A stretch of DNA of 64,000 bases from SAR324 cluster bacterium (GTDB lineage Bacteria > SAR324 > NAC60-12), in NCBI GenBank assembly GCA_028281495.1, contig JANQJU010000001.1, positions 1 to 64,000 of the forward strand, read 5' to 3'. The notes beneath the pieces were generated by a model. It made no database searches. It saw only the letters and a list, made by a program, of their open reading frames with translations, and had not been told where the DNA came from. This document shows positions 26,346 to 34,789 of the stretch, piece by piece (within the stretch, counting starts at the first letter, position 1; each line of letters starts with the position of its first letter). The translations under genes and the position numbers were made by a program.

Positions 26346-27119
26346 TCAATATCCAAAGTGCTTGATTGGTTCACCCTTTTTTCCGATTTCCGACATTGCT
26401 TTAATTCCTATATCCAAATGCATATCAACATAATTTGCAGTGACATGTTTGTCGGACTCTTCAGTTTTAATTCCCTCTGGCAAGAACGGAAGGTCGGAAA
26501 CTAACAACAAGGCACCTCGGGCAATCTTGTTTGCGTGCCCTACGATAAAAACAGTGGCGGTTTCCATATCAATTCCGATGGGAGTCAGACGCTTGAGGTA
26601 ATCTTTGAATTCCTCATCCCATTCCCATACTCGACGATTGGTTGTGTAAATCACCCCGGTTCGATACTCCTGTCCAAAATCTATGATGGTGTTGGACACG
26701 AATTTATGCAGTTTGAATGAAGGCAGTGCTGGAACTTCGGTTGGCAAATAGTCATTGCTGGTGCCTTCTCCCCGGATGGCTGCTATGGGCAAAATGAAGT
26801 GACCAATCTCGGTGGATTTCTTAAGGCCCCCACACTTCCCAAGAAAAAGCACGCCTTTCGGAGAACGAGCAACCAGCAGATCCATGATCGTAGCGGCATT
26901 CGGAGACCCCATCCCAAAATTGATGATACTCAATCCTGCTGAATTGGTTGAGGACTGCATAGCGCGCCCTTCTCCAGTGATGTCGCAGCGAAATCGTTCT
27001 GCAAATTTATTCACGTAATTGCCGAAGTTGGTCAGTAGGATGTAATCACCTAGATCATCAATGTCGGCGCCGGTGTACCGAGGCAACCAGTTTTGGGCAA
27101 TTTCTAGTTTGTTTTTCAT
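26346..27119 (-). CDS. amn: AMP nucleosidase, short form
   Basis: 257 residues from the ATG at 27119, which has AAAGGA 5-10 nt upstream; the frame extends further to 27152. The nucleoside-phosphorylase fold is evident in IINFGMGSPNAATIMDLL, VLFLGKCGGLK, the substrate Glu in PIGIDMETATVFIVG and the catalytic Asp in LLVSDLP. AMP nucleosidase hydrolyses AMP to adenine and ribose 5-phosphate. This version lacks the N-terminal regulatory domain of E. coli Amn and resembles the short form of Bacteroidetes and Chlamydiae. It lies between the LysR gene and a Fe-S nuclease gene, 79 bp from the latter. Confidence 0.88.
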   Translation of the reverse strand: MKNKLEIAQNWLPRYTGADIDDLGDYILLTNFGNYVNKFAERFRCDITGEGRAMQSSTNSAGLSIINFGMGSPNAATIMDLLVARSPKGVLFLGKCGGLKKSTEIGHFILPIAAIRGEGTSNDYLPTEVPALPSFKLHKFVSNTIIDFGQEYRTGVIYTTNRRVWEWDEEFKDYLKRLTPIGIDMETATVFIVGHANKIARGALLLVSDLPFLPEGIKTEESDKHVTANYVDMHLDIGIKAMSEIGKKGEPIKHFGY

Positions 27120-27198
27120 AGTCATCCTTTTTTTTATGTTTTGGGAACGCATCCGCTTAGGGATGAAAACTACTTAACTCGGATATTGCTTATTTCTA

Positions 27199-28191
27199 TT
27201 AGGAGCTGGTTTTGATTGAATCGGTTTTTGCTTTAGGCTGGGCATTGTGAGTTGGCTCAGCCTCAGAGGAAATCGGTTCTTCTTTCCATTTGGGGCATAC
27301 CTTGCGAAAGTTGCAGAAATTGCAGAATCGATCATCTTCCGTTAGGGCAAATCGGGCTTCACTGCCTTGGTTGTTGCCTATGTCTTCTAGCAAAAATTGC
27401 ATGTCCTGCACGGAATTGAAAATACGTTTTTGGATCTTTTCTAAGTTCACACCCCGGACGTCATAAGTCACAGTGTCCATATTATTGAGATTCACCTCTA
27501 CCAGACGGATACTTTTTGGATCTACATTCCACTTCTGCCAAGCATACCAACCGTAACAAGCCATTTGAAGGTCTTGATCGTAGTTCACCGAGGAGCCACT
27601 CTTCCAATCATAGATCGTCACGCCATCGTCTCGGCGAAACGCGAAGTCGATAGAGACATACACTTTCAGTTCACTGAGATGGAAATTGGCCAACTCTTCC
27701 ACAGCCAACCAACGATCTACAGGGATGGCTTTGATTTCTTCAAATACCGACGAATGATAGAAGTTGCGGATGCAGTCCTCCACATGCTTGGCAATTTTTT
27801 TCCATTCCTCGTCAGATAACTCGGATTGGTATTCATGTTCGTATAACCCACAGGTTTGGGGATTCTTCCAATGCAAACCATCACGAGAATTACGAAAATC
27901 CACTCTCATGTTATCCAGCATCCTTTCTACCATTTGGTCTTCGGGCATGATTGGCATTTCTTTTCGGTAAGCTTCCAAAACTAGACGAACTGCCTGATGG
28001 ACTTTATCCCCCATCCAAAGATGCTGATTGGTTAGTTTTTTGAGCACATAAATTTTCCGAGTTCGCTCGTCGGCATTCCGTTGCCAGCCCCCCCATGATG
28101 CATAATAGTGGTAATAGTATTGCCGCTGACATTTATGAAATATATCATCACGGGATTTCGACCAAGAAAACTCATTTTTGAACGTCGTCAT
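27199..28191 (-). CDS. PD-(D/E)XK nuclease, RecB/Cas4-like, with probable Fe-S cluster
   Basis: 330 residues. Motifs in order: SWSKSRDDIFHKCQRQYYYHYY (residues 9-30, supplying a first Cys), GDKVHQAV with the metal-site His, SIDFAFRRDDGVTIYDWKSGS (catalytic Asp and DWK), QDLQMACYGWYAW (the RecB QxxxY motif) and C-terminal CNFCNFRKVC. One early Cys and three clustered late Cys is the 4Fe-4S arrangement of AddB, Cas4 and related nucleases. It would cut DNA, perhaps in repair. It is a stand-alone domain with no helicase, cas1 or cas2 nearby. It is transcribed divergently from the ACP-ligase gene. Confidence 0.87.
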   Translation of the reverse strand: MTTFKNEFSWSKSRDDIFHKCQRQYYYHYYASWGGWQRNADERTRKIYVLKKLTNQHLWMGDKVHQAVRLVLEAYRKEMPIMPEDQMVERMLDNMRVDFRNSRDGLHWKNPQTCGLYEHEYQSELSDEEWKKIAKHVEDCIRNFYHSSVFEEIKAIPVDRWLAVEELANFHLSELKVYVSIDFAFRRDDGVTIYDWKSGSSVNYDQDLQMACYGWYAWQKWNVDPKSIRLVEVNLNNMDTVTYDVRGVNLEKIQKRIFNSVQDMQFLLEDIGNNQGSEARFALTEDDRFCNFCNFRKVCPKWKEEPISSEAEPTHNAQPKAKTDSIKTSS

Positions 28192-28286
28192 ACTTCCTCT
28201 TTCAGTAGGGAGATCAATACCAGAAAGCCAATAAGCTCCACCTTACTGCCGGGACTAGAGAAATCAATCTGAAAACCATTGTTGAG

Positions 28287-29540
28287 ATGCTTATGTCTTC
28301 CTCATGGTACCATGCAATCACAAAGGAAACCTTACTTCCTTTGATCAAGAGTTTAGTTGCTAGCGAACTGAGTCGTTCGAGAAATTCAGACCAGCTGAAA
28401 CTCCAAGTGGTCAACTGGCAAAAGGACACCTCTTTAGACAAACACGGTCTCGCTCTCGATTCCATTGAACTTATGGCTGTCGCCGGAAGTGTCAACCAAC
28501 TCTTTCACCTTCATCATCACGGTATCGAAGACTATTTGTTGCGCTACCGCACTCTCGGTGAATGGTGCGAAATTGTTGCTAAAGGCTGGGAAGAAGGACA
28601 AACCCATCTCACGTTCCAAACTTCCGGTTCCACCGGCACCCCTAAGGCAGTGACACATCAGATCACAACCCTCGTTCAAGAAATAGAAGCCTTAGCCTGC
28701 CTATTCCCGTGCTGCGAGCGTATCTTGGCGTGTGTTCCCAATCATCACATTTATGGCTTTTTGTTTACCGTGCTCTTACCGTGGCATATTCAATGCCCAG
28801 TGCTTCAAGTCCAACACTGGCAGGGTTCGGCATTTGCAGAGCAACTCCGATCAGGCGACTTAATTGTATCCTTTCCCCACCATTGGGAGTTTTTGCAACG
28901 CTCCCTCCATCAACTTCCAGCAGAAATCCACGGTGTGACTTCAACAAGTCCCTGCCCACCCAACCTGATTTTTAGTCTCCAACAACAAGGCTTGCAACGC
29001 ATGACAGAAGTATATGGCTCTACGGAGACGGCGGGTGTGGGATACCGTCATGCTCCAGTGGATCCTTATATTTTGTTCAATTATTGGCAATTTGCAGAAA
29101 ACGGCTCCGTTGCCAATGGAAAAACAATCCATGAAAATAAAACACAGCTCCAACGAATTCTTCCTGATGGCACATTACAAGCTCCAATCGCTTTAATGGA
29201 TACCCTGGAATGGAAGGATTCCCGGCATTTCATTCCGCACAAACGTAAAGATCAAATGGTTCAAGTGGCCGGTGTGAACGTGTCTCCGCAGCAGGTCGCA
29301 GACCGACTCCAAGCTCATCCCTGGGTGAGCGAATGTGCAGTCCGCCTCATGCGACCTGAGGAAGGCAATCGATTGAAAGCATTCCTCGTTTTGGATTCAA
29401 CCATCATGATAACGGAAGAAACAGAGGAACAACTCAATCTATGGTGCAAAGAGACGTTTTCCACTGCGGAACGCCCCACTCGACTCACTTTGGCTTATGC
29501 GCTCCCCACTAATGATTTGGGAAAATTAAAAGATTGGTAG
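28287..29540 (+). CDS. Fusion of acyl-carrier-like domain and compact AMP-binding ligase
   Basis: 417 residues. Residues 1-85 look like a carrier domain, with a candidate phosphopantetheine serine in ALDSIELMAV (Ser59). From about 105 an adenylate-forming enzyme follows: P-loop FQTSGSTGTPKAVTHQ (110-124), LTEVYGSTETAGVGYR, the hinge region FIPHKRKDQMVQVAGVNVSP, and the catalytic C-terminal Lys in TNDLGKLKDW at the very end. The ligase is unusually short for the family because the usual first 150-200 residues are missing. Such enzymes activate carboxylic acids and load them on CoA or a carrier. Self-loading of its own carrier domain is plausible. Similar compact ligases occur in aryl-polyene-type clusters, but no such genes are seen here. 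Confidence 0.78.
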   Translation: MLMSSSWYHAITKETLLPLIKSLVASELSRSRNSDQLKLQVVNWQKDTSLDKHGLALDSIELMAVAGSVNQLFHLHHHGIEDYLLRYRTLGEWCEIVAKGWEEGQTHLTFQTSGSTGTPKAVTHQITTLVQEIEALACLFPCCERILACVPNHHIYGFLFTVLLPWHIQCPVLQVQHWQGSAFAEQLRSGDLIVSFPHHWEFLQRSLHQLPAEIHGVTSTSPCPPNLIFSLQQQGLQRMTEVYGSTETAGVGYRHAPVDPYILFNYWQFAENGSVANGKTIHENKTQLQRILPDGTLQAPIALMDTLEWKDSRHFIPHKRKDQMVQVAGVNVSPQQVADRLQAHPWVSECAVRLMRPEEGNRLKAFLVLDSTIMITEETEEQLNLWCKETFSTAERPTRLTLAYALPTNDLGKLKDW

Positions 29541-29916
29541 TTGGTTCAACAAAACTCTAGATACCTCTCCTACTCTCTCTTTGCATACCAATCGCAATCT
29601 CCCACATTGAACTTCCACCAACTACACACACGTACTATCTTGCAAAGCAAGAATTTTATTCGAATGATCTAAGAATATTTTCCTAGTGCAAGACCTGAGT
29701 ATATTCTGTTGTTTGTCATGAAAAATATCAATATAACCAAATAGTTATAAAAATAATCTTTTTCGAAATAATGCTAAATTAGACTAATCAAAAATAGTAA
29801 AACTGTACTAAAGCGAGAAATACTTTTTCATTTCTATTCATTTCATCTTGCATAGATTTTCCTTCATTTCGTTACGTACCAGTTGTTAAAAATCAAACAA
29901 TATTTGAAAGGGAGCT
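29541..29916. other. AT-rich intergenic region with a weak hairpin
   Basis: 376 bp, strongly AT-rich. A small dyad CTTGCAAAGCAAG (29639-29651) followed by AATTTTATT could be a weak terminator for the ligase gene about 100 bp upstream. I see no gene. The promoter for 29917 must lie in the second half, but I could not fix its boxes. Confidence 0.3.
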
Positions 29917-30351
29917 ATGGAATTGGCACAAGAAAAAGATATCTTTGAGCACAAGATACTTGAAAAGGTACAAGGATATTCTGTGGGTTTGGAGGATTTT
30001 GAAAATGCTACCGCTTATCGGGTCAATTTATGGGAAAAAAAAGTTTACCAAAGCAAAAATAGAGAATCTTTTGATCAACTCATTCCATTTCTAATGGAAC
30101 AAAAAAAAATTTATGAAATTAGGAATATATGTTCGTTCATGGAAGAATACGAGTTGCTCGGGAATCTTGAAGAAGAATTAGGAAACTATGAAGAAGCCAT
30201 CGATGTTTATGTAGAACTCTCAATGTTCAATCAAGCAGCAAGAATTCTTGAAAACATAAAAGGGCATCGTGCGGTAAAGCAATTTTGGGAGGTCATTGAG
30301 GAATGGAAAAGCTTGGGACCTGGTGGCCCCTATCAGCAAGGTTGGCGATAA
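29917..30351 (+). CDS. Small helical protein, TPR-like, unknown function
   Basis: 144 residues, preceded by GAAAGGGAGCT. The C-terminal half reads as helical repeats (SFMEEYELLGNLEEELGNY; EEAIDVYVELSMFNQAARIL), the second matching a TPR-like A/B pair. The N-terminus is Lys/Glu-rich. No signal peptide or membrane helix. I recognise no family. It converges with glgX, with only 7 bp between the stops. Confidence 0.6.
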   Translation: MELAQEKDIFEHKILEKVQGYSVGLEDFENATAYRVNLWEKKVYQSKNRESFDQLIPFLMEQKKIYEIRNICSFMEEYELLGNLEEELGNYEEAIDVYVELSMFNQAARILENIKGHRAVKQFWEVIEEWKSLGPGGPYQQGWR

Positions 30352-30358
30352 GTATCAA

Positions 30359-32425
30359 TCAGGCTCTTCCCACCAACACGACTACCGAGCGCGGTTGCAG
30401 GCGGTAGGTATTTTTTTTAACCAATATTTCGTGTCCCGGTTGTAGAATGTCTTGAGGACTGCTCTTGGCAGTGTCAATGACTCGTCTCCAAGAGTGGCGT
30501 TCAAACTCTTGGATTTTGAAAGGGAGCGGTTTCCAATATGCATTGATCATGACGTATAAATCGTCGTCATCTTGACGCCGTCCCGCCAAATAATAAGCGA
30601 GACAATGAGACTCCTTGCTGATATCCGCCGAGCCATCCACCCCATACCAGCGAACATCCTCTCTCCAAAACGTGTGACGACTGATCCCAGGATGGGATTT
30701 GCGAAACGCAATCATCATTTTGAAAAACCGAAAAATGTCTTTATTGGTTTCCAACTTGCTCCAATCCAGCCATGATGATTCGTTATCTTGGTTGTAAGGA
30801 TTATTGTTACCTTGTTGCGTTTGCAAAAATTCATCTCCCGCTTTGAGCATGGGAGTGCCGTTGGAAAGCATCAAAAGGGTGCAAAAGTTTTTAACCTGTC
30901 GCTTACGCAATAGCATTACCTCGTCGGGGATATCATCAATTCCGTCATGGCCACAATGCCAGCTGAAATCGCGACTTCCATCGGTATTTTTATGGCCATT
31001 CCTCCAGTTATTTTTTTCGTTGTAGGACACCAAGTCATACATCGTGAAGCCATCATGGGAGACGATATAATTGATACTTTGATACGGATGATAAGTTACT
31101 GAAATGTCATCAGGAAATTCACCGTTGCTGCCATACAGCCGACTCATCAACTCACCCACTGCCCCTTCATCACCTTTCACAAATCGTTGCAAGCATTCTC
31201 GGTATTTACTGTTCCATTGCATCCAGCGAATCCCAGGAAACGCCTGTCCCAATTGATAAGTGCCAAGATCCCAAGGTTCAGCTATGAGGAAAACGCCATC
31301 TAACGCTTTGATGGCATTAATCTTTTCAAAAATAGGGGGGCTGCTCGTGTTCACCGTGCCATCCGAATTTCTTGAAAAAATTGAAGCTAGGTCAAAGCGA
31401 AAGCCATCCACGCCCATCTCTTCCACCCAAAAACACAGGCTGTCGACTACCATTTTTTGAACGGCTGGTTCGCGAGCATCCATTGTATTGCCAGTTCCAG
31501 AAAAATTCATGTAGGGGTCGTTTGGGTCGTCTGAAAGGATGTAATAGGAAGCGTTGTCAATCCCTTTATAAGAGTAAGTAGGGCCCTCCTGATTGCCTTC
31601 ACAGGAATGATTGTAAACCACATCCAAAATCACGTCGATGTTGGCCCGATGCAGTGCATCAACCATCTCTTGGAACTCTTCATGTTGATGGAGTTGGTCT
31701 CGAGTGGCAGCGTATTCGTTATGAGGAGAAAAGAAGTTCAACGTGTTGTATCCCCAATAGTCGTTAGTATTGGGTTCTCTTTGAAAAACCGGTAAAAACT
31801 CAACAGCGGTCACTCCGAGTTCTTGCAAGTATGGAATTTTTTCGATCAACCCTCGATAAGTGCCGCGCTTTTCTTCGCTCACCCCGGAGTTAGGATTGGC
31901 TGTAAATCCTTTAAGGTGCGTCTCATAGATGACGAGTTCTTGAACATCCCGTCGTTTGTAAGGTGTCCAGTAATAATGATTTTCACAGGCAGTTAGAATT
32001 CCCAGCGGACCTTTACCCCGATTGGATCCTTTCCCTACGGAATCCACGGGTTGGAAATCTTTTGGAAACTGGACTGCCGGGGCATACACATCTAACAATA
32101 CTTTTTCTGAATCAAACGCATTGATCCGTTGATAGCGTCCGTGTATCGGACCATCAATGCTATATCCATACAATTGCGCTCCGTTCAAATCCCGTTTTGC
32201 AATGCGGCAATGCCAAGTATGGCCGGATTTATTCACGAGATAATCTAGATCCACTCGGCACACCGCATGAGCCAAATCAGGATCTCTAAAAAAGAGCAAA
32301 CTCACAGACTTTGCAGACTTGGAAAACAAGGCAAAATTGTAAGTTTGGGTATCGGAGTCCCAACTCACGCCCATTGGGTAAGGCACACCTTTTTCGGCAG
32401 AAATGCGAATCGTTTTTTTACGCAT
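30359..32425 (-). CDS. glgX: Glycogen debranching enzyme GlgX (isoamylase type)
   Basis: 688 residues. An N-terminal CBM48/isoamylase domain (GVSWDSDTQTYNFALFSKSA) precedes a GH13 barrel with YWGYNTLNFFSPH, DVVYNHSCEGNQ, the nucleophile Asp in GFRFDLASI, the acid Glu in LIAEPWD and the third carboxylate in IVSHDGFTMYD. GlgX hydrolyses alpha-1,6 branch points of glycogen or phosphorylase limit dextrin. Preceded by AAAAGGAACCT. No other glycogen genes lie in the window. The next gene upstream on the same strand, an ATP-grasp/SMP-30 fusion, is 115 bp away across an inverted-repeat region. Confidence 0.95.
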   Translation of the reverse strand: MRKKTIRISAEKGVPYPMGVSWDSDTQTYNFALFSKSAKSVSLLFFRDPDLAHAVCRVDLDYLVNKSGHTWHCRIAKRDLNGAQLYGYSIDGPIHGRYQRINAFDSEKVLLDVYAPAVQFPKDFQPVDSVGKGSNRGKGPLGILTACENHYYWTPYKRRDVQELVIYETHLKGFTANPNSGVSEEKRGTYRGLIEKIPYLQELGVTAVEFLPVFQREPNTNDYWGYNTLNFFSPHNEYAATRDQLHQHEEFQEMVDALHRANIDVILDVVYNHSCEGNQEGPTYSYKGIDNASYYILSDDPNDPYMNFSGTGNTMDAREPAVQKMVVDSLCFWVEEMGVDGFRFDLASIFSRNSDGTVNTSSPPIFEKINAIKALDGVFLIAEPWDLGTYQLGQAFPGIRWMQWNSKYRECLQRFVKGDEGAVGELMSRLYGSNGEFPDDISVTYHPYQSINYIVSHDGFTMYDLVSYNEKNNWRNGHKNTDGSRDFSWHCGHDGIDDIPDEVMLLRKRQVKNFCTLLMLSNGTPMLKAGDEFLQTQQGNNNPYNQDNESSWLDWSKLETNKDIFRFFKMMIAFRKSHPGISRHTFWREDVRWYGVDGSADISKESHCLAYYLAGRRQDDDDLYVMINAYWKPLPFKIQEFERHSWRRVIDTAKSSPQDILQPGHEILVKKNTYRLQPRSVVVLVGRA

Positions 32426-32458
32426 AGGTTCCTTTTTTTAAATGATGTAGCAATCCAA

Positions 32459-32534
32459 TTGCCTTGGGCATTCGCGGCACTCCGCCCAAGGCCCTCCCGG
32501 CATACATTTCCTTGCGGATGTTGTGCCAAGGCAA
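32459..32534 (-). repeat. Three-armed inverted repeat upstream of glgX
   Basis: GCCTTGGGC (32461-32469) pairs perfectly with GCCCAAGGC (32484-32492). TTGCCTTGG (32459-32467) also pairs perfectly with CCAAGGCAA (32526-32534). The two pairings share the same arm and exclude each other, as in an attenuator or switch. No U-tract follows on the reverse strand, so a simple terminator is unlikely. It could instead be a repetitive-extragenic-type element. Confidence 0.45.
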
Positions 32535-32540
32535 CCGGTA

Positions 32541-34778
32541 TTAGTCCTTATCTTTTAGATCAAGGTGTATTTTATATAAAGGACCCGACTTGACCCATGG
32601 CATATCGGCATAGCTCCGAGGAGCCAAATGCTGACCCGCAGTCCAAGTCATACGAGAGGTTATAACAAAAAGGTCTGGTTTCTCTCGAGCAGTGAAGGTC
32701 AGACTTGCCACATGAGGATGAGGCAAGGCAATCGTATGGAGCACCGAACCGTCCGATCCATCGTAACAAACCAAACGCGCACCAAACCATTGTGAACTCC
32801 ATAGGTTGCCTTGACTATCAACAGCGAGACCATCGGGCACTCCTTCGTCTTCAGGAACCTGCACTAAAGTCCGTTTCCCAACGAAATCCCCGGTAGCACG
32901 ATCTAGATCATAGGCATAGATCCTTCGTGCCACAGAGTCCTGGAAATAAAGTGTCTGCTCATCCGGAGAGAATGCCAATCCATTGCTGTAACCGATTGGC
33001 TCGTCCAAACAGCTAATCTCTCCTGAAGTCTCGACTCGATACAATGCTCCTGGCTGTTCGATTCGACAATCATCTTCGTAGATCGTTCCAAAATAAATCC
33101 TGCCTTGACTATCCAATATCAGATCATTGCAGGATAGAGCTTTCCCTTGATATGAGCTGGCAATCGTGATCAGTGAATCTTGACTTTGCGGGTTCCTTTT
33201 CCATCGGAACACGCCTTCTGAGCCTCCTAGAATTAAAGATTTCGGACTTTCCACCCCGATGCTGTAAGCTGGAATCGGAAGCGTTTCAGAAGTCCATTCC
33301 TCGTTTTGCAGATCATATTGCATCAAAGCCTGGCGTTCGTAATCCACCCATAACAATCGATGACAATACTTATCCCAAACTAAACCTTCCCCAGAGAGGG
33401 TGTACTCGTTGTCGAGCACCACGTCTAATTGGTAAGCAATGGTCCTCTTTTCCATTAGCAACAACTGTCGCAAATAATCTCCTTGATATTCTAATGAAGT
33501 GCGATCCTTTCCTTTCAAATCGACTTCCAACAAGGGGGTCGGGTGGAACCCTTGGGGTTCTAGGTTTTGGTTCTCCTGAACATTCAGAGTGAAGGTATAA
33601 CCGGCTGCTTCTTGCAGGTGGGACACAATTGGGAAGTCCAGCACATCCTTTGCAATTCCACGTTGATGCGAAGATAGGTACAGCCGACACCCCACCCCAT
33701 TGAAATTTTTATTTTCAATCGGCTGTCCCAATGTCGGATTGTTTCCTACACAGATTTCCAAGGCAGCTTTATACAAATCTATCCCTAAACAATTTCGATA
33801 CAATTGGCGAAACGTTGCGCTCATCCGGCCATTCAATTCTTGTAGAAGAAATGTCCCATCCTGGAGATGCCAGAATTCCATGCTGAAAAAGCTATTGTCT
33901 AGCCCAACGTTGTGAAGGACTTGTCGTGCTTGTGAAAAAACCTGGGCCTGATCTTTTTCAGATAATTGAGTGGGGAAAGCATACTGGTCGACTGCACCTT
34001 GTTGAGTTGTCACTGTGTCGACAATTCCCCAAAAATGAATCTGCCCTTGATATACAAAACCATCTGTGGTCAGCGAAGCCCCTTGGATGGATGGCTCAAC
34101 CAACAAAGGAACAGTTCCTGAGCGCCATAGAGGTTTGCTCTTCATAACTGCTCCTACATTCTCGTTCGTGGCTCTCTCTAACATGTAACGGTCATCGAGA
34201 TACCTTTGAGCGAAAACTCGAATCATTTCCCACCAAGGTTCGTATTGTTGGGCCATCTCAGGACAAATCTCCGCTAATTCAGATCGAGTATGGATCACCC
34301 GGCCCAGTAATCCATAGCTTGAACAAGGAGGCTTTACATAAACTGGGAATGGAAATTCGCTAGGAAGTTCTTCAAACGCTATCGAGCTGCTGTCAACTTG
34401 AAGCTGTGCAAAAAACATTGAATCTGAGGCAGCCGGTTGATTGAGACATCGTGTGAGATACTTGTGGTAACAAGCCATTACAGAAATCAAAGAAGGACCC
34501 GGTAAATTGCAGGCTTCACACACAGCAGCGGCTACTAAATTTCCAATATCAAAATTGTAAAAGACCCCAGCAATAAGATGTGTCTTTGCATATTGCACAG
34601 CTCTTTCACAATATTCAGTCAATTCAGAGGGATCTCCCATGAGACGTGGTGGTGCTGTGGATAAAAACTCACATTCTAAGAAATGAAACTGATACTGCTG
34701 AGGATTCATTTTTTCTAGATCCTCGCGGAGCTGAGGAGTAGGAAATAGGACAAGTATTTTTCGTGGATGTCTCGGCAT
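32541..34778 (-). CDS. Fusion of ATP-grasp ligase and SMP-30/gluconolactonase-like beta-propeller
   Basis: 745 residues. The first 430 or so have ATP-grasp character: PVYVKPPCSSYGLLGRVIHT (nucleotide-binding Lys, glycine loop) and FSMEFWHLQDGTFLLQELNGRMSATF, split here as a Glu-containing strand and the metal motif ELNGR. From about 465 an SMP-30 propeller follows: GEGLVWD (metal Glu), SCNDLILDSQGRIYFGT (metal Asn region), GYSNGLAFSPDEQTLYFQD (Asn), and GVPDGLAVDSQGNLWSSQW (Asp). SMP-30 proteins are metal-dependent lactonases or related hydrolases. A single chain carrying an ATP-dependent ligase and a lactonase-type hydrolase is unusual. The substrate is unknown. It lies 11 bp downstream of queG and is probably co-transcribed with it. 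Confidence 0.82.
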   Translation of the reverse strand: MPRHPRKILVLFPTPQLREDLEKMNPQQYQFHFLECEFLSTAPPRLMGDPSELTEYCERAVQYAKTHLIAGVFYNFDIGNLVAAAVCEACNLPGPSLISVMACYHKYLTRCLNQPAASDSMFFAQLQVDSSSIAFEELPSEFPFPVYVKPPCSSYGLLGRVIHTRSELAEICPEMAQQYEPWWEMIRVFAQRYLDDRYMLERATNENVGAVMKSKPLWRSGTVPLLVEPSIQGASLTTDGFVYQGQIHFWGIVDTVTTQQGAVDQYAFPTQLSEKDQAQVFSQARQVLHNVGLDNSFFSMEFWHLQDGTFLLQELNGRMSATFRQLYRNCLGIDLYKAALEICVGNNPTLGQPIENKNFNGVGCRLYLSSHQRGIAKDVLDFPIVSHLQEAAGYTFTLNVQENQNLEPQGFHPTPLLEVDLKGKDRTSLEYQGDYLRQLLLMEKRTIAYQLDVVLDNEYTLSGEGLVWDKYCHRLLWVDYERQALMQYDLQNEEWTSETLPIPAYSIGVESPKSLILGGSEGVFRWKRNPQSQDSLITIASSYQGKALSCNDLILDSQGRIYFGTIYEDDCRIEQPGALYRVETSGEISCLDEPIGYSNGLAFSPDEQTLYFQDSVARRIYAYDLDRATGDFVGKRTLVQVPEDEGVPDGLAVDSQGNLWSSQWFGARLVCYDGSDGSVLHTIALPHPHVASLTFTAREKPDLFVITSRMTWTAGQHLAPRSYADMPWVKSGPLYKIHLDLKDKD

Positions 34779-34789
34779 AAATAAGGCTC

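Noticed and set aside
27199..28191. Cas4 and a CRISPR system
   Set aside because: The nuclease has Cas4-like motifs but there are no cas1, cas2 or effector genes and no repeat array in the window.
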